Positions 16,634-25,338 are shown, counted from the stretch's first letter. The stretch: 36,152 nucleotides of DNA from Desulfurivibrio sp. (GCA_013791995.1 VMSS01000157.1:1-36152), one strand, 5' to 3'. Notes: generated from the sequence alone by a model not told the origin. A program made the numbers and translations.

Positions 16634-17626
16634 ATGCCGAATACTCTTTGTGACTCCCATGGCAGAAATATCAACTATCTGCGTCTGGCCGTCACCGACC
16701 GTTGCAATTTGCGTTGCACCTATTGTATGCCGAAAGGTTGCTTCGCTCCCAGAAACGAACTGCTCAATTATGATGAACTGCTCCGTGTGGTCAGAATTTT
16801 TGCCGGTCTCGGAATTGGCAAAATCAGACTGACCGGTGGAGAACCTTTTGTCCGCAAAGGCTTTGTCGATTTTTTGGCGGAGATACACAGCGTGACGGGC
16901 ATCAAGGAAGTCGGCATTACTACTAATGGGACGCTCTGTTTTGATCAGATACAGCGCCTCAAGGCATCGGGGGTTACCGGTATCAACTTCAGTCTGGATA
17001 CGTTGTCGCCTACCCGGTACCAAAAAATCACCGGCTCGGACCTGTTTCATGAGGCGTTTGCCGCCATCATGGAGGCAATTATTCAGGGAATTCGCGTTAA
17101 GATTAATGTTGTTGTCTTGGATAACGACAATTCCGATGAGCTGCTTCACCTGGCCAGGCTGGCGGAAAATTATCCCGTGGAGGTGCGTTTTATCGAGCCC
17201 ATGCATTTTAATGGCAGTGGAAAATTCACCCCGCCGCATTGGAACGCAATGCGGCTGAAAGGTTTTTTTCTGGAAAATCTCTCCGGCTGCGTCGAGATAC
17301 TCAAAAAAATACGACCCCACGGCTCCACGGCTCAGCTTTTTAAGGTAAAAAATTATTCCGGGATAGTGGGCATCATCGCGGGGCACTCACGAAGTTTCTG
17401 CGCATCTTGCAACAAGGTTCGTCTGACTCCGCAGGGTATGCTGAAAAATTGCCTGTACGATAACGGCGTTCTTGACATGAAAGGGTTGTTGCGCAGCGGC
17501 GCCGATGACAGGGAAATAATCATCGCCATCCAGAACGCGGTGGCGGCAAAGTCTGCGGATGGTTTTATCGTTGAAAAAGATCGCCGCGATTTCGTTCCGC
17601 GTTCCATGGCGACAATTGGAGGGTAA
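16634..17626 (+). CDS. moaA: GTP 3',8-cyclase (molybdenum cofactor synthesis)
   Basis: MoaA is a radical-SAM enzyme that starts molybdopterin synthesis from GTP. The 330-residue protein has the N-terminal CX3CX2C cluster motif (C24, C28, C31 in TDRCNLRCTYC), GGEP, and the C-terminal cluster motif CX2C-X13-C (FCASCNKVRLTPQGMLKNC). It ends in the Gly-Gly tail needed for activity (MATIGG). ATG 16634 follows GAGGAGG closely; the upstream ATG at 16604 lacks one. The gene is six bases before a MOSC protein and the pair leads into arrAB, so it probably serves the arsenate reductase cofactor supply. An additional moaA elsewhere in the genome is likely but cannot be seen. Confidence 0.95.
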   Translation: MPNTLCDSHGRNINYLRLAVTDRCNLRCTYCMPKGCFAPRNELLNYDELLRVVRIFAGLGIGKIRLTGGEPFVRKGFVDFLAEIHSVTGIKEVGITTNGTLCFDQIQRLKASGVTGINFSLDTLSPTRYQKITGSDLFHEAFAAIMEAIIQGIRVKINVVVLDNDNSDELLHLARLAENYPVEVRFIEPMHFNGSGKFTPPHWNAMRLKGFFLENLSGCVEILKKIRPHGSTAQLFKVKNYSGIVGIIAGHSRSFCASCNKVRLTPQGMLKNCLYDNGVLDMKGLLRSGADDREIIIAIQNAVAAKSADGFIVEKDRRDFVPRSMATIGG

Positions 17627-17632
17627 GAAAAA

Positions 17633-18100
17633 ATGAATACCGGATGCGTGGAAGCAGTCTGCGTCAGTGAAAAAAAAGGCATGGTGAAAAAAGAGGTGCC
17701 TGAGATTGTTCTGAAAGAAAACTGGGGGATCACCGGGGATGCCCATGCCGGTGACTGGCACCGTCAGGTGTCGTTGCTGGCCGGGGAAAGTATCGATGCG
17801 GTAAAGAAAAAGATGCCCCACCTGAAGCATGGGGTGTTTGCCGAGAACATCGTTTGCCGGGGGTTGGATTTGCTGCAGCTTGCCATTGGCGACCGTTTGG
17901 TGATCGATGGCATGGTGGTACTCGAAGTCACCCAGATCGGCAAGGAATGCCACAACGACGGCTGCGCCATCAAAAAAGCCACAGGGGATTGCATTATGCC
18001 CAAGGAAGGGATCTTCACCAAGGTGATCCACGGCGGAGTTGTCAAGGCGGGTTTCGCCATTGAAATAGAAAAGATTACGGACGTGACAAGGGTAGCATAG
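17633..18100 (+). CDS. MOSC-domain protein
   Basis: A single-domain MOSC protein of 155 residues, a family linked to molybdenum cofactor sulfuration and sulfur carrying. The core reads GITGDAHAGDWHRQVSLLAGESI, then GVFAENIVCRGLDL, EVTQIGKECH and DCIMPKEGIFTKVI. The Cys of GKECH is the conserved candidate sulfur-binding residue. Many deltaproteobacterial homologues are fused to or lie beside MoaB/MogA-type proteins. Here it is six bases after moaA and 27 before arrA. Together with the remnant at 14705 this shows two MOSC genes were once present in this cluster. Confidence 0.88.
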   Translation: MNTGCVEAVCVSEKKGMVKKEVPEIVLKENWGITGDAHAGDWHRQVSLLAGESIDAVKKKMPHLKHGVFAENIVCRGLDLLQLAIGDRLVIDGMVVLEVTQIGKECHNDGCAIKKATGDCIMPKEGIFTKVIHGGVVKAGFAIEIEKITDVTRVA

Positions 18101-18127
18101 CCTGAAGCAAACAAAGGAGATAAATGC

Positions 18128-20668
18128 ATGAAGATTAAAAGAAGGGATTTTCTCAAACTGAGTGCTGCAACCGGTTTGGCGGTCGCAGCCTTCAAGGGAA
18201 CCACCTTAAGCGCCTTGGCCGAAGTACCGAAAGGTACCATCGGCGGCGAGAAACCCGGCAAGTGGATGGCCTCCACCTGTCAGGGCTGCACCACCTGGTG
18301 CCCCATAGAAATCTTTGTGCAGGACGGGCGAGCCACTAAGGTGCGCGGCAATCAGCTCAGCAAGGCCAACAACGGCTACTGTTGCGTGCGTGGTCATCTG
18401 ATTATCCAGCAGATTTACGATCCGGACCGGATCAAAACCCCGATGAAGCGGACCAACCCGGTCAAGGCCCGCGGCGCCGATCCCAAGTTCGTGCCCATCA
18501 CCTGGGACGAGGCTTTGAACACCATCGCCGGCAAGATCATGGAATTGCGCGACAATAACGAGACCCACAAGTACATGCTGATGCGCGGTCGCTACTCCTA
18601 CAACAACGACATCCTCTACTCCAATCTCACCAAGGTGATCGGTTCTCCCAATAATATCTCCCACAGCGCCCTCTGCGCCGAGGTGGAGAAGATGGGCTCT
18701 TACTATACCGAGGGCTACTGGGGCTATCGAGACTATGATCTGGAGAACATGAAATACCTTATCGTCTGGGGTTGCGATCCGCTTTCCTCCAACCGCCAGA
18801 TCCCCAATGCCATCAGCAAATTCGGCAATCTGCTGGACAACGGCACCGTGGTGGCGATTGACCCCCGGATGACCAACTCTGCGGCGAAAGCACACAAGTG
18901 GCTGCCGATCAAGCCCGGCGAGGACGGCGCCCTGGCTACGGCCATGGCCCATGTCATCCTCTCCTCCGGCCTGTGGAACAAGGATTTCTGCGGCGACTTC
19001 AAGGACGGCAAGAACCTGTTCAAGGCCGGTCAGGCCGTGGACGAGGCCGCCTTTGACGAGAAGCGCACCCACGGCCTGGTCAAGTGGTGGAACATCGAAC
19101 TGAAAGACCGCACCCCGGAATGGGCTGCCAAGATCACCGGGTTGAACACGAAGGACATTGTTGAAGTGGCCACCGGCTTTGCCAAGGCGGCGCCCCGCTG
19201 CGCGGTGTGGAATGGTCCCAACATGATGCCCCGCGGCACTTATGGCGCCATGGCCATGTATGCTTTGAATGGTCTGGTAGGGGCCACCGACAGCGTCGGC
19301 GGCGTCTGTACCGGTATGAGCGGCCCCAGCAGCGATCATCCCAAGGTTGATGACTTTCTGGACGACATCGCCAAGGCCGGCAGCAAGAACAAGAAGATCG
19401 ACCAACGCGGCACTCTGGAGTTCCCGGCTCTCTCCGCCGGCAAGGTGGGCGGCGGCGTGGTCACCAATAACGTGGCCAACGCCATCCTGGCGGCCAAGCC
19501 TTACGACATCAAGGTTGCCATCGGCTATTTCTGCAATTTCAACTTTTCCGGAGCCGAGGGCGGCCGCTGGGACAAGGCGTTGGCCAAGGTCCCTTTTTTC
19601 GCTCATATCACCACCATGGCCTCGGAAATGAGTCAGTTCGCCGATATCGTTTTGCCCTCGGCTATGCATCACAGCGAACAGTGGGCCCCGGTCAAGAGCA
19701 AGGCCAACCTCCATGGCCACATTTCCCTGCAACAACCGGTGGTCAAGCGGATGTTCGAGGTCAAGGCGCCGGAGACTGAGTTTGTCTGGTTGCTCGCCGA
19801 AAAGCTCAAAGCCAAGGGTTTTGACCAACCGATGAACTGGCTCCTCTCCTACAAGGATCCGGAAACCGGCAAACCGGCCACCAGTGCCGAGGACTTCGCC
19901 ATTGTTGCCACCAAGGTCTTTACCCGGAAGGCTTGGGACCCGGCGGAGAACAAGGATTTTAAGGGCGATCGGCCCACCGGTTGGGCCGAGTTTGTCGAAA
20001 AGGGCATCGTCAACTCCGAGAAGTTTACCTTCGGCAAGAAGTGGGACAAGGGCTTTGAAAAAACCGTGACCAAGAAGTTCGAATTCTACAGCGAGACCCT
20101 GAAAAAAGCCCTCACCGAACATGCCGAGAAGCAGAAGGTCACCATTGACCAGGCGCTGGAGGCGATCAACTACACCGCCCGCGGTGAGCAGGCCTTTGTG
20201 CCCCACTACGAACCGGTCCGCCGCCACGGCGAGGTCAAGGACTTCCCCTTCACTCTGGTGGACATGAAGTCCAAATTGAACCGTGAAGGGCGCAGCGGCA
20301 ACCTCCCCTGGTACATGGCCTTCAAGCAGTGCGATCCCGGTGACATCAACAACGAGGACGTTCTCCAGATTAATCCGACCGACGCCAAAAAGCTTGGGGT
20401 CAAGGAAGGCGACATGGTCAAGGTGACCTCCACGGTGGGCAGCCTCACGGTCCGCGCTCGCCTTTGGGAAGGGGTGCAACCCGGCACCCTGGCCAAATGC
20501 TTCGGCCAGGGCCATTGGGCCTATGGTCGGGTTGCGGCCAAGGATTACGCCAAGGCCATTCCCCGCGGTGCCAACTTCAACGAGATCATGCCGGATGACT
20601 ACGATCGCATGATCGGCGCGACCTGCCGTAACGGCGGCTTCACCGGTCTGAAGATCGAAAAGGCCTAA
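18128..20668 (+). CDS. arrA: Respiratory arsenate reductase, catalytic molybdopterin subunit
   Basis: ArrA reduces As(V) to As(III) in the periplasm as the terminal step of arsenate respiration. The 846-residue protein (known ArrA about 850) begins with a Tat signal (RRDFLK). The [4Fe-4S] motif is C51-X2-C54-X3-C58-X27-C86. The stretch MRGRYSY (R155, Y156), NNISHSALCAE (candidate Mo ligand C183), K188 and YYTEGYWGYRDYDL agrees closely with Shewanella ArrA as I remember it, with a constant offset of about ten residues at the substrate pocket. The C-terminal molybdopterin-binding domain is complete. AGGAG lies eight bases before the ATG. Antimonate or other related reductases are less likely given the neighbouring arsR and acr3. 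Confidence 0.9.
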   Translation: MKIKRRDFLKLSAATGLAVAAFKGTTLSALAEVPKGTIGGEKPGKWMASTCQGCTTWCPIEIFVQDGRATKVRGNQLSKANNGYCCVRGHLIIQQIYDPDRIKTPMKRTNPVKARGADPKFVPITWDEALNTIAGKIMELRDNNETHKYMLMRGRYSYNNDILYSNLTKVIGSPNNISHSALCAEVEKMGSYYTEGYWGYRDYDLENMKYLIVWGCDPLSSNRQIPNAISKFGNLLDNGTVVAIDPRMTNSAAKAHKWLPIKPGEDGALATAMAHVILSSGLWNKDFCGDFKDGKNLFKAGQAVDEAAFDEKRTHGLVKWWNIELKDRTPEWAAKITGLNTKDIVEVATGFAKAAPRCAVWNGPNMMPRGTYGAMAMYALNGLVGATDSVGGVCTGMSGPSSDHPKVDDFLDDIAKAGSKNKKIDQRGTLEFPALSAGKVGGGVVTNNVANAILAAKPYDIKVAIGYFCNFNFSGAEGGRWDKALAKVPFFAHITTMASEMSQFADIVLPSAMHHSEQWAPVKSKANLHGHISLQQPVVKRMFEVKAPETEFVWLLAEKLKAKGFDQPMNWLLSYKDPETGKPATSAEDFAIVATKVFTRKAWDPAENKDFKGDRPTGWAEFVEKGIVNSEKFTFGKKWDKGFEKTVTKKFEFYSETLKKALTEHAEKQKVTIDQALEAINYTARGEQAFVPHYEPVRRHGEVKDFPFTLVDMKSKLNREGRSGNLPWYMAFKQCDPGDINNEDVLQINPTDAKKLGVKEGDMVKVTSTVGSLTVRARLWEGVQPGTLAKCFGQGHWAYGRVAAKDYAKAIPRGANFNEIMPDDYDRMIGATCRNGGFTGLKIEKA

Positions 20669-20693
20669 TTTCTGGATTCAGGAGGAACATACA

Positions 20694-21449
20694 ATGACGC
20701 AATATGCGATGGTTATAGATCTTCACAAATGCTCAGGCTGCGGAGCCTGCGCTCTGGCCTGCAAGACCGGGAACAACACCGCGAACACGGCCAACGGCCA
20801 GGCCCACAACTGGGCCGATTTCCAGGCCGAGGTCAGCGGCAAATTTCCGAAAACCAAGTACTCCATGCGACCGGTGCTCTGCAATCACTGCGCCAATGCC
20901 CCCTGTGTCAAGGCCTGCCCGGTGACACCCAAGGCCATGTACAAGACCAAGGACGGGATCACCATGCACAACGACGAGCGCTGCATCGGTTGCCGTGCCT
21001 GCCAGGAGGCCTGCCCCTACTCCAAGATGGAGGTCAAGGGCAATGAGTACAGTGTCATCAGTTACAACGAAGAGGGCAAGCCCTATCGGGCCGATTTCGC
21101 TGATAAGACCGAGATGATTCCGGGCTGTACAACCTCCGGCGCCGAATTGGCTGCCAAGGCCGGGGCCAGCCCGGCTCACCGCACCGCCTACGACCATCCG
21201 GATTATCAGGATGTGCGCCGGGACAACATCACGGAAAAGTGTATTTTCTGTGAACATCGGGTGAAGAAGGGTGAGTTGCCGAACTGTGTGGTTGCCTGTC
21301 CCGCCAAGGCCAGGATCTTCGGCGACATCCAGGACAAGAACAGCGAGGTTGCTCAGCTGGTCAAGAAGTACAAGGGCACGGTTCTCATGGCGGAAAAAGG
21401 CACCAAGCCCAATGTGTATTATATCCGGAGCTTCAGCGTTGCCAAGTAG
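20694..21449 (+). CDS. arrB: Respiratory arsenate reductase, Fe-S subunit
   Basis: The DmsB/NrfC-type polyferredoxin of 251 residues carries electrons to ArrA. Sixteen Cys form four [4Fe-4S] motifs: C13/C16/C19/C23, C63/C66/C71/C75, C97/C100/C103/C107, and C183/C186/C198/C202. No signal peptide is visible, consistent with co-export on the ArrA Tat signal. The start has AGGAGGAA upstream and follows arrA by 25 bases. A strong terminator follows, so arrAB may be the main transcript, with the chaperone and polyferredoxin made from read-through or a second promoter. Confidence 0.92.
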   Translation: MTQYAMVIDLHKCSGCGACALACKTGNNTANTANGQAHNWADFQAEVSGKFPKTKYSMRPVLCNHCANAPCVKACPVTPKAMYKTKDGITMHNDERCIGCRACQEACPYSKMEVKGNEYSVISYNEEGKPYRADFADKTEMIPGCTTSGAELAAKAGASPAHRTAYDHPDYQDVRRDNITEKCIFCEHRVKKGELPNCVVACPAKARIFGDIQDKNSEVAQLVKKYKGTVLMAEKGTKPNVYYIRSFSVAK

Positions 21450-21483
21450 TCCGGGCAATGCGTAGATCAAAGGCTCTGTGTCG

Positions 21484-21519
21484 GGGGCGGGATGCGGGAG
21501 CGTTCCGCCCCATTTTTTT
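21484..21519 (+). terminator. Intrinsic terminator after arrB
   Basis: GGGGCGGGA (21484-21492) pairs with TTCCGCCCC (21503-21511) with one wobble, followed by A and seven T (21513-21519). Confidence 0.85.
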
Positions 21520-21617
21520 AGGGGCTGCTGTGCTCCTGCAATGTTAAGACCAATGGTGTTCACAAAACAGCGACGGGGTGACACCCCAACCTTTTCACAT
21601 TTTTTTGAGGGATTTTT

Positions 21618-22268
21618 ATGAGCACTGATCTTGCGCGACCTGACCTGGCCCGAAGCGACGCCTACCGTTTGCTTGCCGCCTGCTTTTATGAGCCGGACCG
21701 GGAGATGTTTCTTGAGGAAAATCTCTGTGTCAATCTGGCCGGCCTGATGGTGGAGCTGTCGGTACCGATGGAGGAGTCCTGCCACCGCCTGGGACAGGGT
21801 CTCCAGGAAAACAGCCGGGAAGAGCTGCTGGTGGATTACGCCGCCCTTTTTCTGGGGCCCTTCGGCGCCCCGGCCCAGCCCTACGGTTCGGTTCACCTGG
21901 AGGAAGAACGGCAGCTCATGGGCGACTCGACCATGAAGGTCCAGAAAATATATGGTGAAGCAGGGGTGAAGCAGGAGACCGATGGCCCTCCGGACCATAT
22001 TGCCATCGAACTGGAATTCATGAGCTTTCTCGGGCAGCGGCTCGCCCAGGCTACAGCAACTGCGGACGAAACTGCGGTGACGGAATTTTCTGCCATTCAA
22101 ACCAGATTCTTCAACGGCTTCCTGGCCCCATGGGCGCCCCTGCTGGGCCGGGCCATTCAGGAGCACGCCCAGCTGACCTTTTACCGCGCCTTGGGCGAGT
22201 GCCTGCTCGGTTTTATCGGCGCGGAACAGCAGCGTCTTCAGAAACCAGCCGTTTCCCCCAGGCCATGA
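21618..22268 (+). CDS. arrD: TorD/DmsD-family chaperone for the arsenate reductase
   Basis: A helical protein of 216 residues of the cytoplasmic chaperone family that guards cofactor insertion and Tat export of molybdoenzymes. The family signature is present in DGPPDHIAIELEFMSFL, and an earlier YAALFLGPFGAPAQPYGSVHLEE matches the usual substrate-binding half. GAGGG lies a few bases before the ATG. Its stop overlaps the next start by ATGA. ArrA is the nearest Tat-borne molybdoenzyme and thus the expected client; the symbol is used by analogy with arr clusters that carry such a gene. Confidence 0.85.
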   Translation: MSTDLARPDLARSDAYRLLAACFYEPDREMFLEENLCVNLAGLMVELSVPMEESCHRLGQGLQENSREELLVDYAALFLGPFGAPAQPYGSVHLEEERQLMGDSTMKVQKIYGEAGVKQETDGPPDHIAIELEFMSFLGQRLAQATATADETAVTEFSAIQTRFFNGFLAPWAPLLGRAIQEHAQLTFYRALGECLLGFIGAEQQRLQKPAVSPRP

Positions 22269-23284
22269 GCCTCGCCGACCGGTTTGTCGACCGGTTCAAG
22301 AACGGCGCGGTTCCGGCCCTTGAGATTATCTTTCGCCGTTGCCTGCGGACCCGCTTTCAGGGTAGTTCCTGCGACCGCTGCGCCAAGGAATGTCCGGTAG
22401 AGGCCCTCCGTCTTGAGCCGGGGAAGATCACCCTTGATCCGAAGCGCTGCGTGGGCTGTCTGGCCTGTATCGCGGTCTGTCCGGCAGAGGCGCTGCTCGG
22501 GTGCGACTCCCGCCTGGCTGCGGCCCCAGCCAAGGTGGTTGCGGGGAAAGCGGTCTCTTTTTGCTGTGAAAAGGGGATCCGCACCGGAGAGGAGATCATT
22601 CTTCCCTGTCTGGGCGCACTTTCCGAGGAGCATCTGGTCGCCTTCGCCGTCCGGGCAGGAAAAACTGTTTGCCTGAACCTTGTCCGGTGCACCGATTGCC
22701 GGGCCACGTTTGTCCCGGATATTCTGGTCCGGCGCCTGCAGGCTCTTGAAAGAAAACTGGGGCGCGATGGCCTCACCTCTGTAATCAGGCTGATTACGCG
22801 GGAGGAAGAGGTCGAGGCAGGGCAGACGGCGAATTCATTGAGCAGGCGCGCTTTTTTTCGTGCCTTCCGTGAGCTTTCCTTCCATGCCGCCACCGAGACC
22901 GTTATCGCCCTGCAGGCGGATCCAAATCCAAGGGAACAACACGCGCACAAGCATCAACCTGCCCGGTTGGCCGTGCTTCGCCAGACTCTGGCTGAATGCG
23001 ATGAGGAATCCATCCGTCTGGCCCTGCTGCGTTTCTTCTTTACCCTTGCGGTAAGCAGTGATTGCAACTTTTGTGGCGCTTGCGTTGGTATGTGCCCCAC
23101 CGGTGCGCTTAAAAATATCTGGGAAGAGGGCGTGAAACAACTGCGATTCGACTGGGCCCGCTGTAGCGGTTGCGGGCTTTGTCTGGAATTTTGTCGGGAA
23201 AAGGCGCTCACCCTCGTTGCCGGTCGCTCGGCGGAGAGCATCGACCAGGGAAAAGATATCCTTTTGCAGGCGAGTCGTGCATAG
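22265..23284 (+). CDS. Polyferredoxin with two pairs of Fe-S motifs, possible arr electron carrier
   Basis: I do not recognise this 339-residue protein as a named subunit. It starts at the ATG that overlaps the chaperone stop. An N-terminal ferredoxin pair lies at C36/C39/C43 (one Cys fewer than usual) and C62/C65/C68/C72. A C-terminal pair is CNFCGACVGMC and CSGCGLCLEFC. The middle (about 95-150: FCCEKG, ILPCLGALSEEHLVAF, LNLVRCTDC) resembles the small Fe-S domain of heterodisulfide reductase and hydrogenase partners. No signal peptide or membrane helix is seen, so it should be cytoplasmic. Linkage to the chaperone suggests a role in maturation or electron supply for ArrAB; that is inference. 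Confidence 0.75.
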   Translation: MSLADRFVDRFKNGAVPALEIIFRRCLRTRFQGSSCDRCAKECPVEALRLEPGKITLDPKRCVGCLACIAVCPAEALLGCDSRLAAAPAKVVAGKAVSFCCEKGIRTGEEIILPCLGALSEEHLVAFAVRAGKTVCLNLVRCTDCRATFVPDILVRRLQALERKLGRDGLTSVIRLITREEEVEAGQTANSLSRRAFFRAFRELSFHAATETVIALQADPNPREQHAHKHQPARLAVLRQTLAECDEESIRLALLRFFFTLAVSSDCNFCGACVGMCPTGALKNIWEEGVKQLRFDWARCSGCGLCLEFCREKALTLVAGRSAESIDQGKDILLQASRA

Positions 23285-23330
23285 AGTTGTTGTTTAACCC
23301 GCAGGACATAGCCCGAATGGACGCCTTCCC

Positions 23331-23780
23331 TTATTTGTCAAGGGCTCCAATAAAATCCTTGGCCTTGTCTCCTCGCAACTGCTCGGCCAGACCGAGCAGT
23401 CCATCGGTGAGATACTTTGCCGTATATCCTTTTGTGGTCAGATACAGGCGCGCCATGCTGGCCCGGTCATAATGCGGACAGGCGGTGACGATGATTTTGT
23501 TCCTGTCCAGTTCGTTCAAGCGGGACGGTAACTCATTGAGTGGGATATTTCTGGCGAAGCCCATACGCCAGGCTGCGTATTCCTCGGGGAAACGGACATC
23601 AATAAGTTGCGCTTTGTCGGTCTTGAGCAACTCAAGCAACTCTTTGGTGTTGATCTTCATTTCTTTACGTTCCTGGTAGTCAAAGTCGGCCAGGTATTCG
23701 TCAAGGGTGACGGCCAGCGCCGGACTGAAAAAAAGGAGCAGGAGCAGGCCCACCATCGACAACCGTTGTATCGTTTTCAT
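23331..23780 (-). CDS. Exported rhodanese-domain protein
   Basis: The 149-residue protein has a signal peptide (MVGLLLLLFFSPALA) and one rhodanese domain: QLIDVRFPEEYAAWRMGFARNIP, then an active loop CPHYDRAS with the candidate sulfur-carrying Cys, then GYTAKYLTDGLLGL. Such periplasmic rhodaneses move sulfane sulfur. GGAGG lies before the ATG. It starts 39 bases after acr3 in the same direction, so it is probably the last gene of the arsR-acr3 operon. A link between sulfur and arsenic (for example thioarsenate chemistry) is a guess from position. Confidence 0.85.
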   Translation of the reverse strand: MKTIQRLSMVGLLLLLFFSPALAVTLDEYLADFDYQERKEMKINTKELLELLKTDKAQLIDVRFPEEYAAWRMGFARNIPLNELPSRLNELDRNKIIVTACPHYDRASMARLYLTTKGYTAKYLTDGLLGLAEQLRGDKAKDFIGALDK

Positions 23781-23819
23781 CTGATCTTTTCCTCCTAAAA
23801 GGTAATGAATATTTTTGGG

Positions 23820-24908
23820 TCATGGTTTGCAGGAAACATGGCAGATTCCGGCCAGAGTTTCCTTGACGAAGGGGAAGTGCTTTATCTTGAGCCGGAGGGC
23901 CACATTGACCAGAGCGATCAGCACAGGCACCTCCACAAGCGGTCCGATCACGGCGGCAAAGGCCACGCCGGAGTTGATGCCGAATACGGCTATGGCCACG
24001 GCGATGGCCAGCTCGAAGTTGTTGGAGGCGGCGGTGAAGGAGAGGGTGGCGGATTGCTCGTAGGTGGCCCCCACCTTCATGGCCATGAAAAAAGAAACCA
24101 GGAACATGACCAAGAAGTAGATGGTGAGCGGGATCGCGATGCGGAGCACGTCAAAGGGCAGTTGTACGATGTATTCGCCTTTGAGGGAAAACATCACCAT
24201 GATGGTGAAGAGCAGGAAGATCAGGGTGAAGGGGCTGATCTTCGGGATCAGTTTTTCCTGGTACCAGGCGTCGCCTTTGAGTTTTACTCCGATAAAGCGG
24301 GTCAACATCCCGGCGAGGAAGGGGATGCCGAGATAGATAAAGACCGATTGGGCGATCTCTGCCATGGAGATGTCCACCGCCGCGCCTTCAAGACCCAGCC
24401 AACCGGGAAGCACGGAGATGAAGAGCCAGGCGTAGACCGAGAAGAACAGGACCTGGAAGATGGAGTTGAAGGCCACCAGCCCGGCACAATATTCGGTGTC
24501 GCCGCCGGCCAGATCGTTCCAGACAATGACCATGGCGATACAGCGGGCCAACCCGATGAGGATGAGGCCCACCATGTATTCGTGGTGGCCGGAGAGAAAG
24601 GTGATGGCCAGGAGAAACATGAGAACTGGGCCGATGATCCAGTTTTGCACTAGGGAGAGGGCCAGCACCTTGTAGTCGCGAAAAACCTCGTGGAGCTTTT
24701 CATAGCGCACCTTGGCCAGAGGCGGATACATCATAAGGATCAGGCCGATGGCGATGGGGATGTTGGTGGTGCCGACCTGAAAGGAGTTGATGATCTCGGT
24801 GACCGGCGGATAGAGATAACCGGTCATGACCCCGATGAACATGGCCAGGAATATCCAGAGGGTGAGGTACTGGTCGAGGAAACTTAATTTTTTTTCGGTG
24901 CTTGGCAT
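23820..24908 (-). CDS. acr3: ACR3-family arsenite efflux permease
   Basis: The inner-membrane carrier of 362 residues has about ten hydrophobic helices and exports arsenite. ACR3 landmarks are present: [10 protein letters not shown], the conserved helix-4 Cys in [19 protein letters not shown], and [25 protein letters not shown] with the conserved Glu. ATG 24908 (MPSTEKKL) has GGGAG six bases before it and is preferred over the GTG at 24926. A palindrome resembling the arsR operator lies about 57 bases upstream. It protects the cell from arsenite made by ArrAB or taken in. Confidence 0.95.
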   Translation of the reverse strand: MPSTEKKLSFLDQYLTLWIFLAMFIGVMTGYLYPPVTEIINSFQVGTTNIPIAIGLILMMYPPLAKVRYEKLHEVFRDYKVLALSLVQNWIIGPVLMFLLAITFLSGHHEYMVGLILIGLARCIAMVIVWNDLAGGDTEYCAGLVAFNSIFQVLFFSVYAWLFISVLPGWLGLEGAAVDISMAEIAQSVFIYLGIPFLAGMLTRFIGVKLKGDAWYQEKLIPKISPFTLIFLLFTIMVMFSLKGEYIVQLPFDVLRIAIPLTIYFLVMFLVSFFMAMKVGATYEQSATLSFTAASNNFELAIAVAIAVFGINSGVAFAAVIGPLVEVPVLIALVNVALRLKIKHFPFVKETLAGICHVSCKP

Positions 24909-24964
24909 GGAAATCTCCCGTGTCACTTGCCCAAATTTGTCGTCGGGGTTAGCTATTTCTTTTT

Positions 24965-24980
24965 ATCCGCATATGCAGAT
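24965..24980. promoter_or_regulatory. Second ArsR-type operator, before acr3
   Basis: ATCCGCATATGCAGAT is a near-perfect palindrome with one mismatched pair. Its first six and last three bases are those of the operator in the arsR promoter. It lies between the arsR stop and the acr3 start. Confidence 0.55.
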
Positions 24981-24996
24981 GAGTACGGCAAAAAAA

Positions 24997-25338
24997 TCAG
25001 GCGCATTTTTTTTTGGTGCGCCGGAAAGCCTCCAGTGTTTTGTAATCCTGTTGTGTGTCCGGTAACTCGGCCAATCTCCTGTCGAGCAATTCAAGCAGTT
25101 CCTTGGCAAGCGGGGTCTCCATCTCGGCGAGCCGGTAATACATCCAGACCCCTAGGCTTCTGCTTTTCACCCAACCGGTGTTGTGCAGATAGGCAAGGTG
25201 CCGGGAAATCGTGGATTGCGGCAACTGGAGTACGGCCATCAGGTCGCAAACACAGAGCTCGCCGCTCAGTAGCAGGGCCAGGATTCGCAGGCGTGGTTCT
25301 TCGGATAAGGCTTTGAAAAATTGTGCTGTTGTTTGCAT
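24997..25338 (-). CDS. arsR: ArsR-family arsenite-responsive repressor
   Basis: A winged-helix repressor of 113 residues. The metalloid site ELCVCDL is present at the start of the DNA-binding region, followed by the recognition helix QSTISRHLAYLHNTGWV and RSLGVWMYYRL. By family knowledge arsenite binds the Cys pair and releases the protein from DNA. ATG 25338 has AGGAG five bases upstream; an ATG seven codons earlier does not. It is the first gene of the arsR-acr3-rhodanese operon, and its promoter contains a perfect palindrome, so autoregulation is expected. Confidence 0.95.
   Translation of the reverse strand: MQTTAQFFKALSEEPRLRILALLLSGELCVCDLMAVLQLPQSTISRHLAYLHNTGWVKSRSLGVWMYYRLAEMETPLAKELLELLDRRLAELPDTQQDYKTLEAFRRTKKKCA

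Noticed and set aside
18206-20515. A 769-codon open frame on the strand opposite arrA
   Set aside because: It mirrors arrA codon use in GC-rich DNA; it has no ribosome site and no recognisable domain, while arrA is unmistakable.
20733-22166. A 477-codon minus-strand frame across arrB and the chaperone gene
   Set aside because: It crosses two real genes and a terminator and has no coding features of its own.
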